Shown: positions 22,054-34,199 of the stretch, one piece after another
Numbering within the stretch: the stretch's first letter is position 1
Layout: the number at the start of each line of letters is the position of its first letter
From: Adiantum capillus-veneris
Lineage: Eukaryota; Streptophyta; Polypodiopsida; Polypodiales; Pteridaceae
Direction of reading: 5' to 3'
Assembly (NCBI GenBank): GCA_014529385.2
Contig: CM043957.1
Location: 68,380,503-68,444,502 of the forward strand
DNA length: 64,000 nucleotides
Made by a program: the position numbers and the translations under genes
The notes under the pieces: model-generated
Database searches by the model: none
What the model was told of the DNA's origin: nothing
The model's input: the letters and a program-made list of their open reading frames with translations, nothing else

Positions 22054-25000
22054 ATGAGTCAAAGTCTATCTTGGAAGTGCTCGTGCGATTACCTTTGCAA
22101 ACACTTATCAAATGGGTGTGCTTTTGTAACAAAGAGGACTTTCTATCATCACCGTCAACAAGATGCACTGGGAAAAGTCCACCCATCAGTAAGTAAAAGG
22201 AGAAGGGTGCAGCTAAAGTCAGACTGCCCTTCCACGTCAGCTCTGGTTACACCTCTATCTACACCTACAACTATGTCAACTCTTCTTGAACCCCAAGTTT
22301 CTCCCTCTATTGGTCCAATTAATAGAGTGGAAAGGGTTAGTAAGGGTGAAAGACACACTATTTGCCGTTGCTCACTGTATTGCGGAGGCGGTCGACAAGT
22401 TCATGCTTCGACCTATTATCGTCATCAAGATCTCTTAAAAAAATATGATATCTTAAAAAATAAGTTTGGCTTAGCTGAACATGGGCTATCAAGCGAGAAC
22501 TTCGCCTACGATCATGTGCAAGACTCAAGTGACCGTGAACACATGTCATTTGAGGCAGAAGTGGATGATCAAAGCCAAAATGAGGCTCCCATGGACACCA
22601 ATGATGTTCTAGAAGATGATTTCTCTATTTTGTACATGGAGCTCATTGAGAGAGTAGTGGAACTACAATCTCTATGGGATGAACATCGATTACCAATAGG
22701 TGTACAAGATAAAATGCTTCGCTTGATGTTCGGCGATTTTGGGGGATCAAGGGTCAGTTGTCCAAGCGCCAAGCAAAGTTTAGCGAGACTGCTAATTCAG
22801 CTCCCATCTACATGGGAAGGAGACCTTGGTGGTATTAGAGTCCCTGCATGTTGGGACCAACTACAGACAATGCTGAAAGGGCTCGGAATGATTTCTGCCC
22901 AACGTTATCGTGTCTACACAGGATATCAAGGGGCAAGGCATCCGCCACAACTCCTTCAACCAAGTTCGGAAGATAATTTTATTGGAGAAACGCCAAAGTG
23001 TTTATGCTCTAGAGAGCCTCGCTCTAAAAAGCTAAAGCGAGATTGCCTTCAGTGTTGTGAAAAATGCCCCGTTTGTGAAAAGCCAAGGAAGTGTATGCTA
23101 TCTTTCGACTATATACCAATTGGACCTCAATTAAAGCTTTTGACTAAATGCAATACATTTTGTCATGAGATGTTGAATGTATGGCGCCATAAGCAAGAAT
23201 GGCTTCCTGAAATTGTAAACGATGCACAAAGAAGGATCGTTGATTTCTGGAATGGAACGAAGTTCCAAGAAGTAAAAGATTTCTGGGATCCAATGGTTTT
23301 ATATGAGCTACCAGTGGTTTGCTCTAATCCAGTGTGCAAAAAGATCTACACCACTTTTCCAAGCTCTAAGCGACATGAACCCTTGCAAAGAGGATGGGAT
23401 GCAGATAAAGGAGCTTATCAATTCACGTGTCTCGAATGCTTGGAAGATATTCAATGCAACAAGAAATTTCAAAGGGTTAGTTATCCATGTATAATTTTTG
23501 TGACATTATTTCACTCATCTTTAATGCTAATATGTGTGATGGTGTGGTCAGGGTGATCCCCGTAATGTAGCATTGTTGCTTCATTGGGACGGTTTTCAGA
23601 CGTCCCGGACGACTCAAAAAAGTTGTGGTGTTGTGGAGATTTTGTTGCTTAATGCAGGTCCCAACTCCTCCATAGAGGTCTTGCCAGTATTGTTTATCCC
23701 GCAAAGTTGTAAAAAGAGTATAAAGAGCTCTGGCGATGTTTTTGCAACATGCTTAACTCCTTTAGTGGATGAGCTAGAGAAGTTATATCTTCATGGAGTG
23801 GATGTGATATATGAGTATCCAGTAGAAAAAGTTTTTGAGGATCCTGAAGGTTATTCAAAGTTGTGCACGATACGCGCCATGGTGATGATGGTTACTGGAG
23901 ACCACCCTGCACAGTGCAAGATAGGCATGTTTAAAAATGGAGGAAGTGACTTTTGCAGGCGTGACAAGGCACAAGCAACTCTAGTGAAAGATGGTACAAA
24001 ACTGGATGGTCGATATGTTTATAATGAAAATCGCTATCAAAGTAGATTTCCACCGCCACATAGAACAGTTGGTGAGATGAAAGCTGCTTTGGAGGAAGCC
24101 AGGTGATGTTGTACACAAGTTGAAAAGGAAGCAGCCTTGAAAAAAGCAGGTCTCTCAGGGGTCTCCATCCTGTGGAGACTTACTGACTTATATGGTTTTG
24201 ATGTATCCCTTGACTGCGTGTACGATGTGATGCACACAATGTCATTAAATATATTTAAGAAGTATATTTCACATCTAATTCAAAAGGCCGATGCTTCTCA
24301 AAAGAAGGAGATAGATGCAGCTGTGAGAGAACTCACCAAGGTGATGCCTAGCTCAATTCGATATGGACGGTGGCCAAATGCTCCAAGTGTCTATTGTGAC
24401 TCTTTTAAGGCTGAGGAGAATCAAAAATTTATTCAGTGGTGTCTTCCTTATATTCTAAGGACAGTCAATGGGATAGATGAACAGATGCAAGTTCTGGGCT
24501 ATTTATTGATTGATATAGCTCATAGTTTCTACAATTACTCTAGAGATCATGGCTAGTCCATTGTTGATATTCAAGTGGTAAAATCACTTCTACAATCTTG
24601 GAGAATTCAAACAGAAGAATACTTCGGAGCAAATTCTTCTCCCTTGGAACATGTTGCTGGAAGTGGTGAGCTTCTTGATGATGTGATACGTCATGGTCTA
24701 CATGATCGGTACTGGTGTTATATCTTTGAGCGTCTTGTAAAGATATACAGTACCATCAAGACAAATAATATGCAGGATGAAGCATCATTTGTCCAATATT
24801 ATTTGAGGAAGTTCTTTACTAGAGTTTTTCAGATTGTGCAATCAGACAGTGATGGGCTTCTTCCGGAACAAAGATTCTTAAGATCTTTGCATGCCTCTAT
24901 GGGTGGCACTTTCAGTAACTCCGCTATAGAAGACTACTCAGAGGAGTGTCCACTGCAACATATGGATGGTTTAGCAATTGTTTCGTCTATTGGTGCAGCG

Positions 25001-25906
25001 AAATCTTTGTGGAATACCATGTTGAAACATGGTCAAAGATCTTCATGTATAGATAGCCTTCTTCTCAAAGGCATTGCAATTTCAAAGAAGCGATGTGTTT
25101 ATCGGAATCCAACAAGTGAGGAGTCTACCTTTTTAAGGAGCTTTTGGAACATTGAAGCAAGCATTCCTATTGCAGAAGTAAAGGCATATGACAAGGTTCT
25201 CTTCAGAGGGGAAATATACAAAGTTGGCTCTGATGTGGTGGTGAAGGTTGATGATATAAATCAACAAGTAGAGGAAAGGGGCCATTGGAAAGCTTGTATA
25301 ACTTCTTTTTTCTCTATGCAGCATCAAGGAAAGTCCATGCTTTTCTTTGCAGGGAGATACTATAAGCAATGCATTGTAGGTGATACTCATTCAGAACGAT
25401 TACTTATTGATACAGTTACAGGAATGAGTGTCCTTGAAAAGATACCGTTGCCCTTCACTTGGGATTGTATTCGCCCAATCTCATCTTTGCTACATAAGTT
25501 TATTCCAATGCCATTATCGCGAGGACATAAGTTCATAGCTTATGAAGTGAAAGACTTAAAGAGAAGGGATAGATTGCTAGAGGAAGGACAATGTGGAAAT
25601 GTTCCTTTATGGCTCCAAGAGCATGATATAGTAAAAGTATGCATCGAAAATGGAGGTGTGGAACAATTGAAGCATGCCGTGGTTAGGGAAATAAACTGTG
25701 AGGAAAAAATGGCAAAGCTTGCTATACTAAAGCCTCCTATGCATCAAAGCAATATTTGGAAAGTTCAAATAGAGGAGAATGAATGGAGAAGTTGGGATAG
25801 TTGTCTGTTTCTGCTCGAAGGTTGGGTTGTAGTGAAGAAGAAGAAGATCACTAAGCTAGGGGAGCTTGATAGTTGGGTACCTATTATATGGCGCTCCAAT
25901 GAATGA
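22054..25906 (+). pseudogene. CACTA TNP2/TNPD-like transposase (two in-frame stops)
   Basis: Exon 1 is 22054-23475 (474 codons); a 76-bp phase-0 intron (GTTAGT..GTCAG) leads to exon 2, 23552-25906. Together this is ~1258 codons, a normal size for a CACTA transposase. The N-terminus has two CxCxxxC..TxxxH modules (from residue 9 and near residue 105), then Cys-rich CLQCCEKCPVC and CSNP.C..CLECLEDIQC clusters. The catalytic core shows LLLHWDGFQ (candidate Asp 487), LTPLVDELEKLYLHGVDV and YDVMH (Asp ~699), the pattern of the tnp2 family. A C-terminal ~130-residue segment (VKAYDKVLFRGEIYKVG...WDCIRPISSLLHKF) resembles a BAH-type fold. In-frame TGA at 24104 and TAG at 24554 interrupt it, both one base from sense codons, so this copy is probably a recent pseudogene. 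The start at 22054 follows an acceptor (TTATTAG). Confidence 0.85.
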
Positions 25907-25911
25907 TTATA

Positions 25912-26067
25912 TTTTGTAATTCACTATTTGAACATGTCTAAAATGTGTCAAGTTTACATTTAATTTTGTACCCCACTATTTGAGCATGTATACAATGTGT
26001 CAAGTCTATATTTAATTTTGTAACCCACTACTTAGATATGTCTATATTGACTTAAGTCTCTTTTTTT
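25912..26067 (+). repeat. 52-bp tandem repeat, three copies
   Basis: Units start at 25912, 25964 and 26016 ('ttttgtaaycactatttgar' followed by 'catgtctanaatgtgtcaag'). They lie in the spacer between the transposase stop and the next gene and may hold its terminator or processing signals. Confidence 0.9.
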
Positions 26068-26148
26068 TAAAGTGATTTAACTTGTTTTTATTGGTGGTTG
26101 TTAATTATTTTTATATGTGTGTGCTTGTTTGACTTTGTTAGGGTAAAT

Positions 26149-27208
26149 ATGAGTTGTCCGCAATCTATTTTAGCTGCATTGCTTCCGAAACCTCATGATG
26201 AAGCTCTCAAAGAGTTGAGTGTATGGAGAGCCAATTATGCTGGGAACAAAAGAATTTTAGGAAATCCTACTAGCATTACTACACATGGGGATCCACCTTG
26301 TGCAACTAAATATGATCCAGAGATATATGACCAGGTGTTTAGACCTCCACCTCCCACACATAGAGATGCAGGGAAGCTTTATGGTAGAAATTTTCTTTTG
26401 AAGTATCATCCGGATCAATATAGAGTGTTATACTCTAACTATGGGGAGGTGGGAAAATGGTTTGCAAAAGTTGACTCTATTGGTGACCTTCGAAACAATC
26501 TTGAACGAAAGAGTCAAGTTATGAGCATCATTGGAGACAACATAGGCAAACTCAAAGACATTGTCATAGATGGAGCTTCTTATCCTTGGAAGGAGGAGGA
26601 TATTTATTTATGGTGTATCAAGTCTCTTGCCGCTAAGCGCAAGTATACCAAACGAAAGGCCCACCAATCAACGTCTTCCTCAAGTGGATCTACGATATGG
26701 TTATTTAATGCATTAATAAAGATATGTTTTTTGTGTGTTTTATACTTACAAGATATTTTTAATGCAAATATAGGCCATAAATAATGATTTACATGATAAG
26801 GATGTTGGGATGCAACATGGAGAATCCAATGACTTGGATAAAGATGATTCTCCTAACAAAATGGTAAGATAGTTAGCATGAATACTTAGTGGCTTATTTG
26901 ATGCTTTTTTTCATCTACATTTTATTTTCAATAGGTAGAGAATGCTCACGATGACAATGCTTTGGCAAAGCTTACTGACATGGATACTATTGTGGTAATT
27001 GAAAACAAGATGGAAAAGGAGGCACCAGCTAATGTGAGTCATTGGTTACTACACACTATTCATCTTGAGCTTCTAAATGTGTGTTCTTAAAGTTAAATTT
27101 GTTTATGGTTTATTTATGAAAACTTAGGAAGATGTAGAAGTATATATTCCAGAAATTCCTTGGCAAAATAATGATGAAGAAAATGATGCTTATGAGGTAT
27201 GTTCAAAA

Positions 27209-27245
<37 letters not shown>

Positions 27246-28162
27246 ATATATTTATTTATTTATTTATTTATATTTATATTTCACTTAAATTATGATTATT
27301 TTTTATTTAGGGGTATCAAAGATTTATATCAGATGGGAGCTTTGGGGTTGCTTTGGAAGAAAAAAAATCTTATGAGAGTTCACATGGTGTTGATCATAAC
27401 CATGTAGAGAACAAGGTTTGAGTTTGAAGTTATGTTGTTTGATGCATAAAATACATTTTTTGTATTGCTTGATTATTGTGATTGTTTGGTATATAGAAAA
27501 TGAAAGATAACACTTCAAGGGAATTTTGCGATTCAAACGTAGATCTGCTCTCTAGAAAAAGTGTGCGAAAAAGAAAGGTATGCTAGTAATATATTTGTGT
27601 TGAGTAGCTTGATCGATATTGGATTTTACTTTCTTTTATAAGTTGTTGTGTGTCGTGTTTTTAGGCTACGAGTAAGCTTCAGGAGCTTCTCAAAAAAAAG
27701 GAGAAAGCTTCAAAGGTTTCCAATAACAAAAAGAAAAAGGTAAATTGGTTAAGTTAAGCTATATAAATGAAATCTTGGTAACTAGGATTAAAACTATATT
27801 GTTTTCATGTTTAGGAACTATCAAGTGGATCCAGAGAAGAGAGTATTATTGATGAAAGCTCTGTTTTAGAAAAAAAGGTGTGTATTTTGTTAGGTGTACT
27901 ACTTGCACTATACTTTGACTAATACACATAGAGTTTAACTAGATGATGACTGATACTCTTTGTTATTTTTTTGTAGGCACGAGAGTTATGTGTAAGTGAT
28001 AAAGAAGCCATTCTAATGAAATGGCTTGGTACTAAGAAGGTTGAAGACATTTATCATCTTGTAAAACCTACTTCTACTGCTCTCAAAAAAACACATTCCT
28101 TCTTCAAGAGGAAGGCGGGTGACACCAATTCTTTTACCATGTGTGAGGATTTAGTGACTTGA
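26149..28162 (+). CDS. Second CACTA gene, nine exons (TNPA-like position)
   Basis: The ATG at 26149 (MSCPQSILAALLPKPHDEAL) follows a strong acceptor GACTTTGTTAG at 26141. Exon 1 runs to about 26699; its exact donor is unclear because the best GT leaves the wrong phase. The next exons are 26774-26863, 26935-27033, 27128-27196, 27311-27415, 27497-27577, 27665-27739, 27815-27877 and 27977-28162 (stop TGA). All eight have lengths divisible by three, open frames and GT..AG borders, so all their introns are phase 0. The product is ~440 aa: a folded-looking N-terminal ~180 residues (YDPEIYDQVFRPPPPTHRD, YPWKEEDIYLWCIKSL), an acidic middle, Lys-rich stretches (RKSVRKRK, SNNKKKK) and a C-terminal helix-rich end. 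No known domain is recognised. Its position 3' of the transposase, with many small exons, parallels the TNPA gene of En/Spm, which binds subterminal repeats. Confidence 0.75.
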
Positions 28163-28391
28163 CTCTTAGTGAAGAGCATAGTTTGTATCAATTTTGATAA
28201 GGTAGGAGCTTTGTCACTCAAAGATGTGGAGTTGGCAAATGAAGATTGAGATTTGTATCTTTGAAACTTCTATGTGTTTGAAAGTGACATTATCTTATTG
28301 AACTTTCATATTTGGTTACATGTACCTCTCTTGTTAAGTTGATTAAATCATTTCTTGAATCACTTAAAGATTTGACTTAGCATACATTCTA

Positions 28392-28523
28392 CTAGTTTAG
28401 ATTTTCTATATGTCTACCTAGTTTAAATTTTCTAGGTCATTAACTAGTTTAGATTTACTTGGTAACTTATTAGTTTGGATTTGCTAGATGATTAACTAGT
28501 TTGACACACTAAGGTCAAACTAG
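28392..28523 (+). repeat. CACTA right subterminal array, exact 26-bp spacing
   Basis: The motif CTAGTTT (once TTAGTTT) followed by (A/G)GATTT-like bases occurs at 28392, 28418, 28444, 28470 and 28496, five copies exactly 26 bp apart. The last copy forms a 10-bp perfect hairpin with 28514-28523 (CTAGTTTGAC/GTCAAACTAG). This is a candidate binding array for the transposon's own protein. Confidence 0.85.
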
Positions 28524-28534
28524 CAAGTGTGAAG

Positions 28535-28626
28535 AGTTTCTAGTTAGATCTAGCAACTTAGTTACTATATGGTAGTACCATTTGCCATATAGTAACAAAC
28601 TTACTAGATTGACCAACTAGAAACTG
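28535..28626. repeat. 92-bp imperfect hairpin in the right subterminal region
   Basis: The left arm 'agtttctagtt..agatctag' with 'ttagttactatatgg' is the inverted counterpart of the right arm ending 'ccaactagaaactg'. The same ACTATATAG core occurs in the left subterminal repeats. Confidence 0.8.
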
Positions 28627-28702
28627 TCTCACAGTTGCTAGTTTGCACTTTTACTAGTTGTGTGTATTCAAACTAGTGAATCATCTAGCAAATTTATATT
28701 TT

Positions 28703-28736
28703 TTTCTATATGGTAACATGTCAAAAGCTCCTTGTG
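28703..28736 (-). repeat. CACTA right terminal inverted repeat
   Basis: 34 bases exactly complementary to 13539-13572, ending CTCCTTGTG, followed by the TAT target duplication at 28737-28739. Confidence 0.95.
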
Positions 28737-28858
28737 TATGCTCTGGACACTGCGTGCAGTCGCATGTTGGCTGTAGCTGGGAATGGTCCGAGTTATTTGG
28801 AGGAGTTCTGAGATGCCTACATGAGTGGTCCCACTCCAGCGCCGAGCTGAGATGAAGT

Positions 28859-28958
<100 letters not shown>

Positions 28959-28959
28959 T

Positions 28960-29952
28960 TTAAGGAACTAGAGACAGCCACAAGATATTATATTCCATTC
29001 AACAGAGATATATACAATGCCTGTCAATGCACTCGAGGATTCTTATTGTGCTGTGACATCATTGACCCCTAAACCACAGAAGGATGAACCTCAGTCATGA
29101 AACCCTAATAATGAGAAAAAGGAAAACCCTCATTCTAAGGGTTAACAATTGTCTGAAAGGAGAATCCATAAACATTATTAGCTATTGATTTTTAGCGGAT
29201 GACGTACCATTACATTGACAGAATTTGTTGTCCCCAAATACCCGAAGTATGTCACCTCCCCAACTAATGATTGTTGCCACAAGATTGCATGCCATTAATA
29301 GTATTACTCATTAGAGAAGTGGAGAGAATATGCTCCTGAGCATTAATGTCACCAAAAAAAACCATAGCATGCAATCACGATGTTCATCCAAGCATACAAC
29401 CTACCTACAAGCCATATATATAGCCCAGAGTTGGACTAAGAGATACATTGAAGTAAAATGTATTAACATTCTCAGCAAAGAAGAGCCATTCGAACGAGTT
29501 TGAAAAGTGATCTATTGCTGCAATGAATCATAATTTACATTACAAGATTTGAGGCCGAGACAAAACCTTCACCATTACACCTTACCATTATTTGCTGCCT
29601 GCATACAATGCACAGGCCATGAGCTCCACTTTACAAGCTACTAAAGACTTACCCTCACTGTTCCAAATAAAATTACAACTTATAGGGTGCTAGTAGCTGG
29701 CTGGTGAGGCCATAATGCCTTTCGATGCCGTCGAAGCCACCAGCCTAGAAAATTGAATCACCAAGTCATAATATACAGTACATTGCTTCTCCTTCCACGC
29801 ATAACCTCCTCCCCTCAATAGATTGTATAGTTTTGCACACTTTTTCAACAGTTGATGCCACACTTCAGAGGGTTGGGTCCAGTTACACGCACTAAGAAAG
29901 GGTCTATCCATCCCCATGAGCAGGCGAAACTATAAGAAGGTGGACGTAAAGC
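28960..29952. other. Spacer downstream of histone H4, no gene seen
   Basis: No coding frame or repeat of note. It probably includes the 3' untranslated region of the H4 gene at its right end. Confidence 0.5.
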
Positions 29953-30297
<345 letters not shown>

Positions 30298-30314
30298 TCA
30301 AATACCCTGTCACA

Positions 30315-30525
<211 letters not shown>

Positions 30526-30871
30526 ACCCCCCTCTCCCTCCCTCTCTACCGACATGGGAAGGACTTGATATACACTAAAACAAAAAAGGTACCCATACAC
30601 ATTTACTCTTCTACTTGTTTTAAGCCAAGTAAGCTACGTCAGCTTATTTTGTGCATGACTTATGTGACTTGCGTGGTACATTTTTGCATCCATCGATGCG
30701 TCTCGAGCAGACGGCCGGCCCAGTTGGTGCTATCGGCTTCATCAAGCGCCCAATTACTCCAATAATCACTGTAATGTTTCACACCGGGTCCCCGTCCATA
30801 CCAAAGGTAAATACTACTTGCCTCTTTTCATATGAAATGGGGGACGTTTCTTCTTGCCTCAATACTCCTCT

Positions 30872-30940
30872 AAAAATAACCTCTCTGAAGGAGTACGTTG
30901 GCGTGCACTTTTTCAGAAACTTAGAGAGAGAGAGAGAGCT
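30872..30940 (+). repeat. Second copy of the H4-upstream motif with GA tail
   Basis: AAAATAACCTCTCTGAAGGA followed by 'gtacgttggcgtgcactttt' and a short GA run. It matches the H4-upstream motif in opposite orientation. Confidence 0.8.
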
Positions 30941-30998
30941 TTGAGGGCTATCAAAACTCAAAATCAAATTGAGGACTTAAAATTCTCTGCAAGAGGCC

Positions 30999-31000
<2 letters not shown>

Positions 31001-31048
<48 letters not shown>
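31001..31048. repeat. (GA)n microsatellite
   Basis: An uninterrupted GA run of about 46 bases. Confidence 0.95.
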
Positions 31049-31049
<1 letters not shown>

Positions 31050-31233
31050 ATGACAGAGAATGCCAAGCCAAGAGAGATAATAGAGAGACTGCATTGACGA
31101 AGAGGCGTGTGGGTAAGTGGTAGGCAATAGGTAGTACTCGTCCATCGAAAAAACTCGTCCTATGATCCTCGACCCAGTGTCAGGGTTTGAACTTTGAGCG
31201 CCTCCCCATTCATTCAAAAGAAGTCTCAGAGCC

Positions 31234-31452
<219 letters not shown>

Positions 31453-31455
<3 letters not shown>

Positions 31456-31638
31456 CATCTCTGTTCTAGCCGAGTCCCTTCTTCCATGTAGCACTTTTGC
31501 AATTAGCTTGGCACCATCTTTACCTTTCATGTCAGCTGCAGTACCCCCAAGATCTTCATCACCTCCCCCTCCCTTGCCCACGAAGCCTTCGTTGAGAAGG
31601 GTCTCCTCTTTGCAGCTCGCCCTGAAAACTAACTCCAA
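31453..31638 (-). other. Possible minus-strand coding fragment
   Basis: On the minus strand 31638 to ~31453 is open (MELVFRASCKEETLLNEGFV, GKGGGGDEDLGGTAADMKGK...). It has non-repetitive, GC-balanced codons before it runs into the CT tract. No family is recognised and it could be chance. Confidence 0.2.
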
Positions 31639-31963
31639 AAGCTCTCAGAAAGAGTATGCGCTAACGTAGCCTCATTTGGAGAGCTTTGCGACGAACACTA
31701 GATGCGCTTTTCTTTATATGTGGTAGCTCGTCCAAGGCTATTTTTCTTGCTATGTAGGTGGCTCATACACCCCGCAGCCTCTTGCACTCTGTGCTTTCCC
31801 CAGCATGCTACTTGTCTCTCTTTCCTCCATGCACGTGATGCTCTGTCTCCCACATCCTACAGACATGCTCTAAAGGTTTCCCTTTATATTCGATGAAAAT
31901 GATTAAGAGGGTTGACCTTCTTGCCTCAGCTAGTGTGCCTCCAACATCCAGCAAGCTTCTATG

Positions 31964-32200
31964 AATAGGGAGTCCTAATGTTTAGAATCAATTTTACGAA
32001 TGTACAAAATTCCCTTTAGGATGAATTGAAAGAGGATTTTTTTCTAAATAATCGGCAAATTTAACAATTTAACTCTATTTTTTCAAAATTTCTAAGGTAG
32101 ATTTTCTCCTTCTTCACTTGCCTTCAATCCTCTGTTGTTTTGAGTTTTCAGCCGATTTAAGGCAAAGCTTAGGCACGCTTTTCCCTAACACTAATAGGGA
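31964..32200. mobile_element. Candidate hAT-like MITE (221 bp)
   Basis: The segment 31972-32192 is flanked by a perfect 8-bp repeat AATAGGGA (31964-31971, 32193-32200). Its right end CCCTAACACT matches the right end of the 19078 MITE (CTAACACT) and its length is nearly the same (221 versus 217). The left terminus (GTCCTAATG) pairs only weakly, so the terminal inverted repeat is poor. Confidence 0.55.
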
Positions 32201-33100
32201 CCCTCATATTTTCCTTTCCTAGCCAACACCCTCGTGTTAAAGTTGTTGGTTGTAGTCGCCAACAATCCAGCCACCCTTTGGAGGGAGGTACCCTATGGGG
32301 TGCTGAGGTAGGTGCGCAATGGGATTTCAATTTCTTCAGAATTTGCAAAACAGAGCACTGCCTAATAGGGGTGGGACAAGTCTACACGGTAGTGCCGGAG
32401 ACGCTCCAGCATGAGGACAACATACAAGTTAAAGGAAGCCAGAGGAGCGGATTCAAGTTGTTGCTTATATTGGGGTCACGATCTTGTAAGAGTCTCATCT
32501 AGAGATGGCAGATTATCCTATGGTCAAGAATGTAGAGATTTTAACGATGGTGAATTAGTCGATCGAATTACCGTGGATGTTGTGGCATCCAAATCATTGA
32601 ACCTATTGATTGCACACATTGGGTTTGTGTCGCTGTTGGTGGAGGGCCTCTTCGTTCGCTTTTGCAGTTTATCAAAACCTTCTTGTGGAATTCACATAAA
32701 TGTGGTGCTCTTCCATTTCTTCAGGTTGGGCCGTTGACAACCAGGTGCATTGGTAGATGGAATGATGCAGTAGACACCTACATAAGGATAATTTATTTTT
32801 AAATTAATCAAAGCATCATTGAGAGAGAGACAGAGAGAGAGAGAGAAGGGTAGAAGATGCAAAACTTAAAATAAGAACAAGCCAAAAAGAGCTCAAAAAT
32901 GAAACCAATATTGTAAAACTTTGCATCATCTCATTTGAACATTCCATATTGGGTATATATGAAACAATTGCTTTTCGCATGTCCACTTAGACTCTGCCAA
33001 AAACTATTTCTTGTATAACTTCCTTAGACGAGGCATTTCATTTTTTCTAAAAAAACAAGGCTCTCTTCCTACAAGCACTTTCCATAATATTATGTATTGA
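32201..33100. other. No recognised gene
   Basis: Frames of up to 108 codons occur at 32278-32737 but show no known domain and overlap one another. A short GA run lies near 32820. Confidence 0.4.
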
Positions 33101-33105
33101 GACAC

Positions 33106-33144
33106 CCCCCTCCCCCCCCCCCCCCCCCCCAAAAAAAAAAAAAA
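33106..33144. repeat. Poly-C followed by poly-A
   Basis: About 25 C residues (one T interruption) followed by 14 A residues. Confidence 0.92.
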
Positions 33145-33385
33145 CCCTCCAACAATAGAGTGCACACACACACACACACTCACACACACACTTGCCCAAG
33201 TATCTACCATGACTTGACTATCTATGACCACGAGCTGTGCTTTGGAGGAGGGAGCATAACCTCCAAGGAGTTAATATAAGGGTAGATGAGTGAAGTTTCC
33301 ATAAGGTGTTTTGGGACAATATAATATGTAATTTGATGCTAAATGTTTCCTAATATGATTTAAGTTCTATATGTATCTTGTTGGG

Positions 33386-34040
33386 TTCGCTCATTTTTAT
33401 GATTGCTCAAAAAGGTTTTCTCGGAGTTTGACATTCCCCTTGCTCTTTTTTATGATTGCTCGAAAAGATTTTCTTGGAGTTTGAAATTCCTCATCCTGCA
33501 GTCAACCATGGCTAGGCACATAACCATTTATGGACGAAAATGTGGTCACAAGATTGTTCTTATGTTTGACGATAGCATCTATGCACTTTCTATCTCTTTT
33601 GTGATACAACATTATGAAATATCTAATGCATTCAATTTTCATCCATTAACTCTAATGGGAGAGCAGATGAAGATAAAGGCTACTGAACTTGCTAGTGGTG
33701 AACAAATCTTCCTTCTCAATCATGGCCAATGTCAATTCTAGAAGGTTCACATTGCTATTGAAAGCACACAAGGCATTGGAATGAAGGACACACTAGTAAT
33801 AGTCCGATGGTCACTCCAGAGTAGTTGGTATACTACATGCAATGACTTCACAAAGCAGCCTACACATGGCACTCAAGCAAGCAAAGGATACCATTCAAGT
33901 TCAAGAGCTACATATGCATTATGATGGACATGTGGCATTTGAGTTACCATCTTTTGATCTATTTGTGCATGAACTTATGACAATTGCAACATGTGAATTT
34001 ACCATGGAGAATAAGTTTTCACAAATAGAGTTTTGAAATA
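33386..34040 (+). other. Unrecognised ORF remnants with a 55-bp duplication
   Basis: A unit containing 'ttttatgattgctc' and 'ttttctyggagtttgamatt' is tandemly duplicated at 33395-33510. The frames 33403-33741 and 33842-34036 (MARHITIYGRKCGHKIVLMF..., MALKQAKDTIQVQELHMHYD) look like coherent protein and could be one gene broken by stops, but no family is recognised. Confidence 0.3.
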
Positions 34041-34084
34041 TGCTCAAGAAGATGGTTCAAAAGCAAGGATATGACTGTGTATCA

Positions 34085-34195
34085 ATGTGTGTGTGAACAC
34101 ATTAAAGGAAGAGTATGGCTTTTTTGTTTCAGACTATTTTAATGTGTGTGAACACATTAAAGGAAGAGTATGCCTTTTTTGTTTGAGACTATTTG
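34085..34195 (+). repeat. ~56-bp tandem duplication
   Basis: 'gtgtgtgaacacattaaagg' plus 'aagagtatggcttttttgtt' occurs twice with few differences. The unit contains the palindrome-like GTGTGAACACA. Confidence 0.9.
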
Positions 34196-34199
34196 AGAT

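Noticed and set aside
32278-32737. Possible RCC1-like protein fragment (CLYWGHDLVRVSSRDG...)
   Set aside because: The resemblance is too short, and the expected repeat pattern is not seen in any frame.
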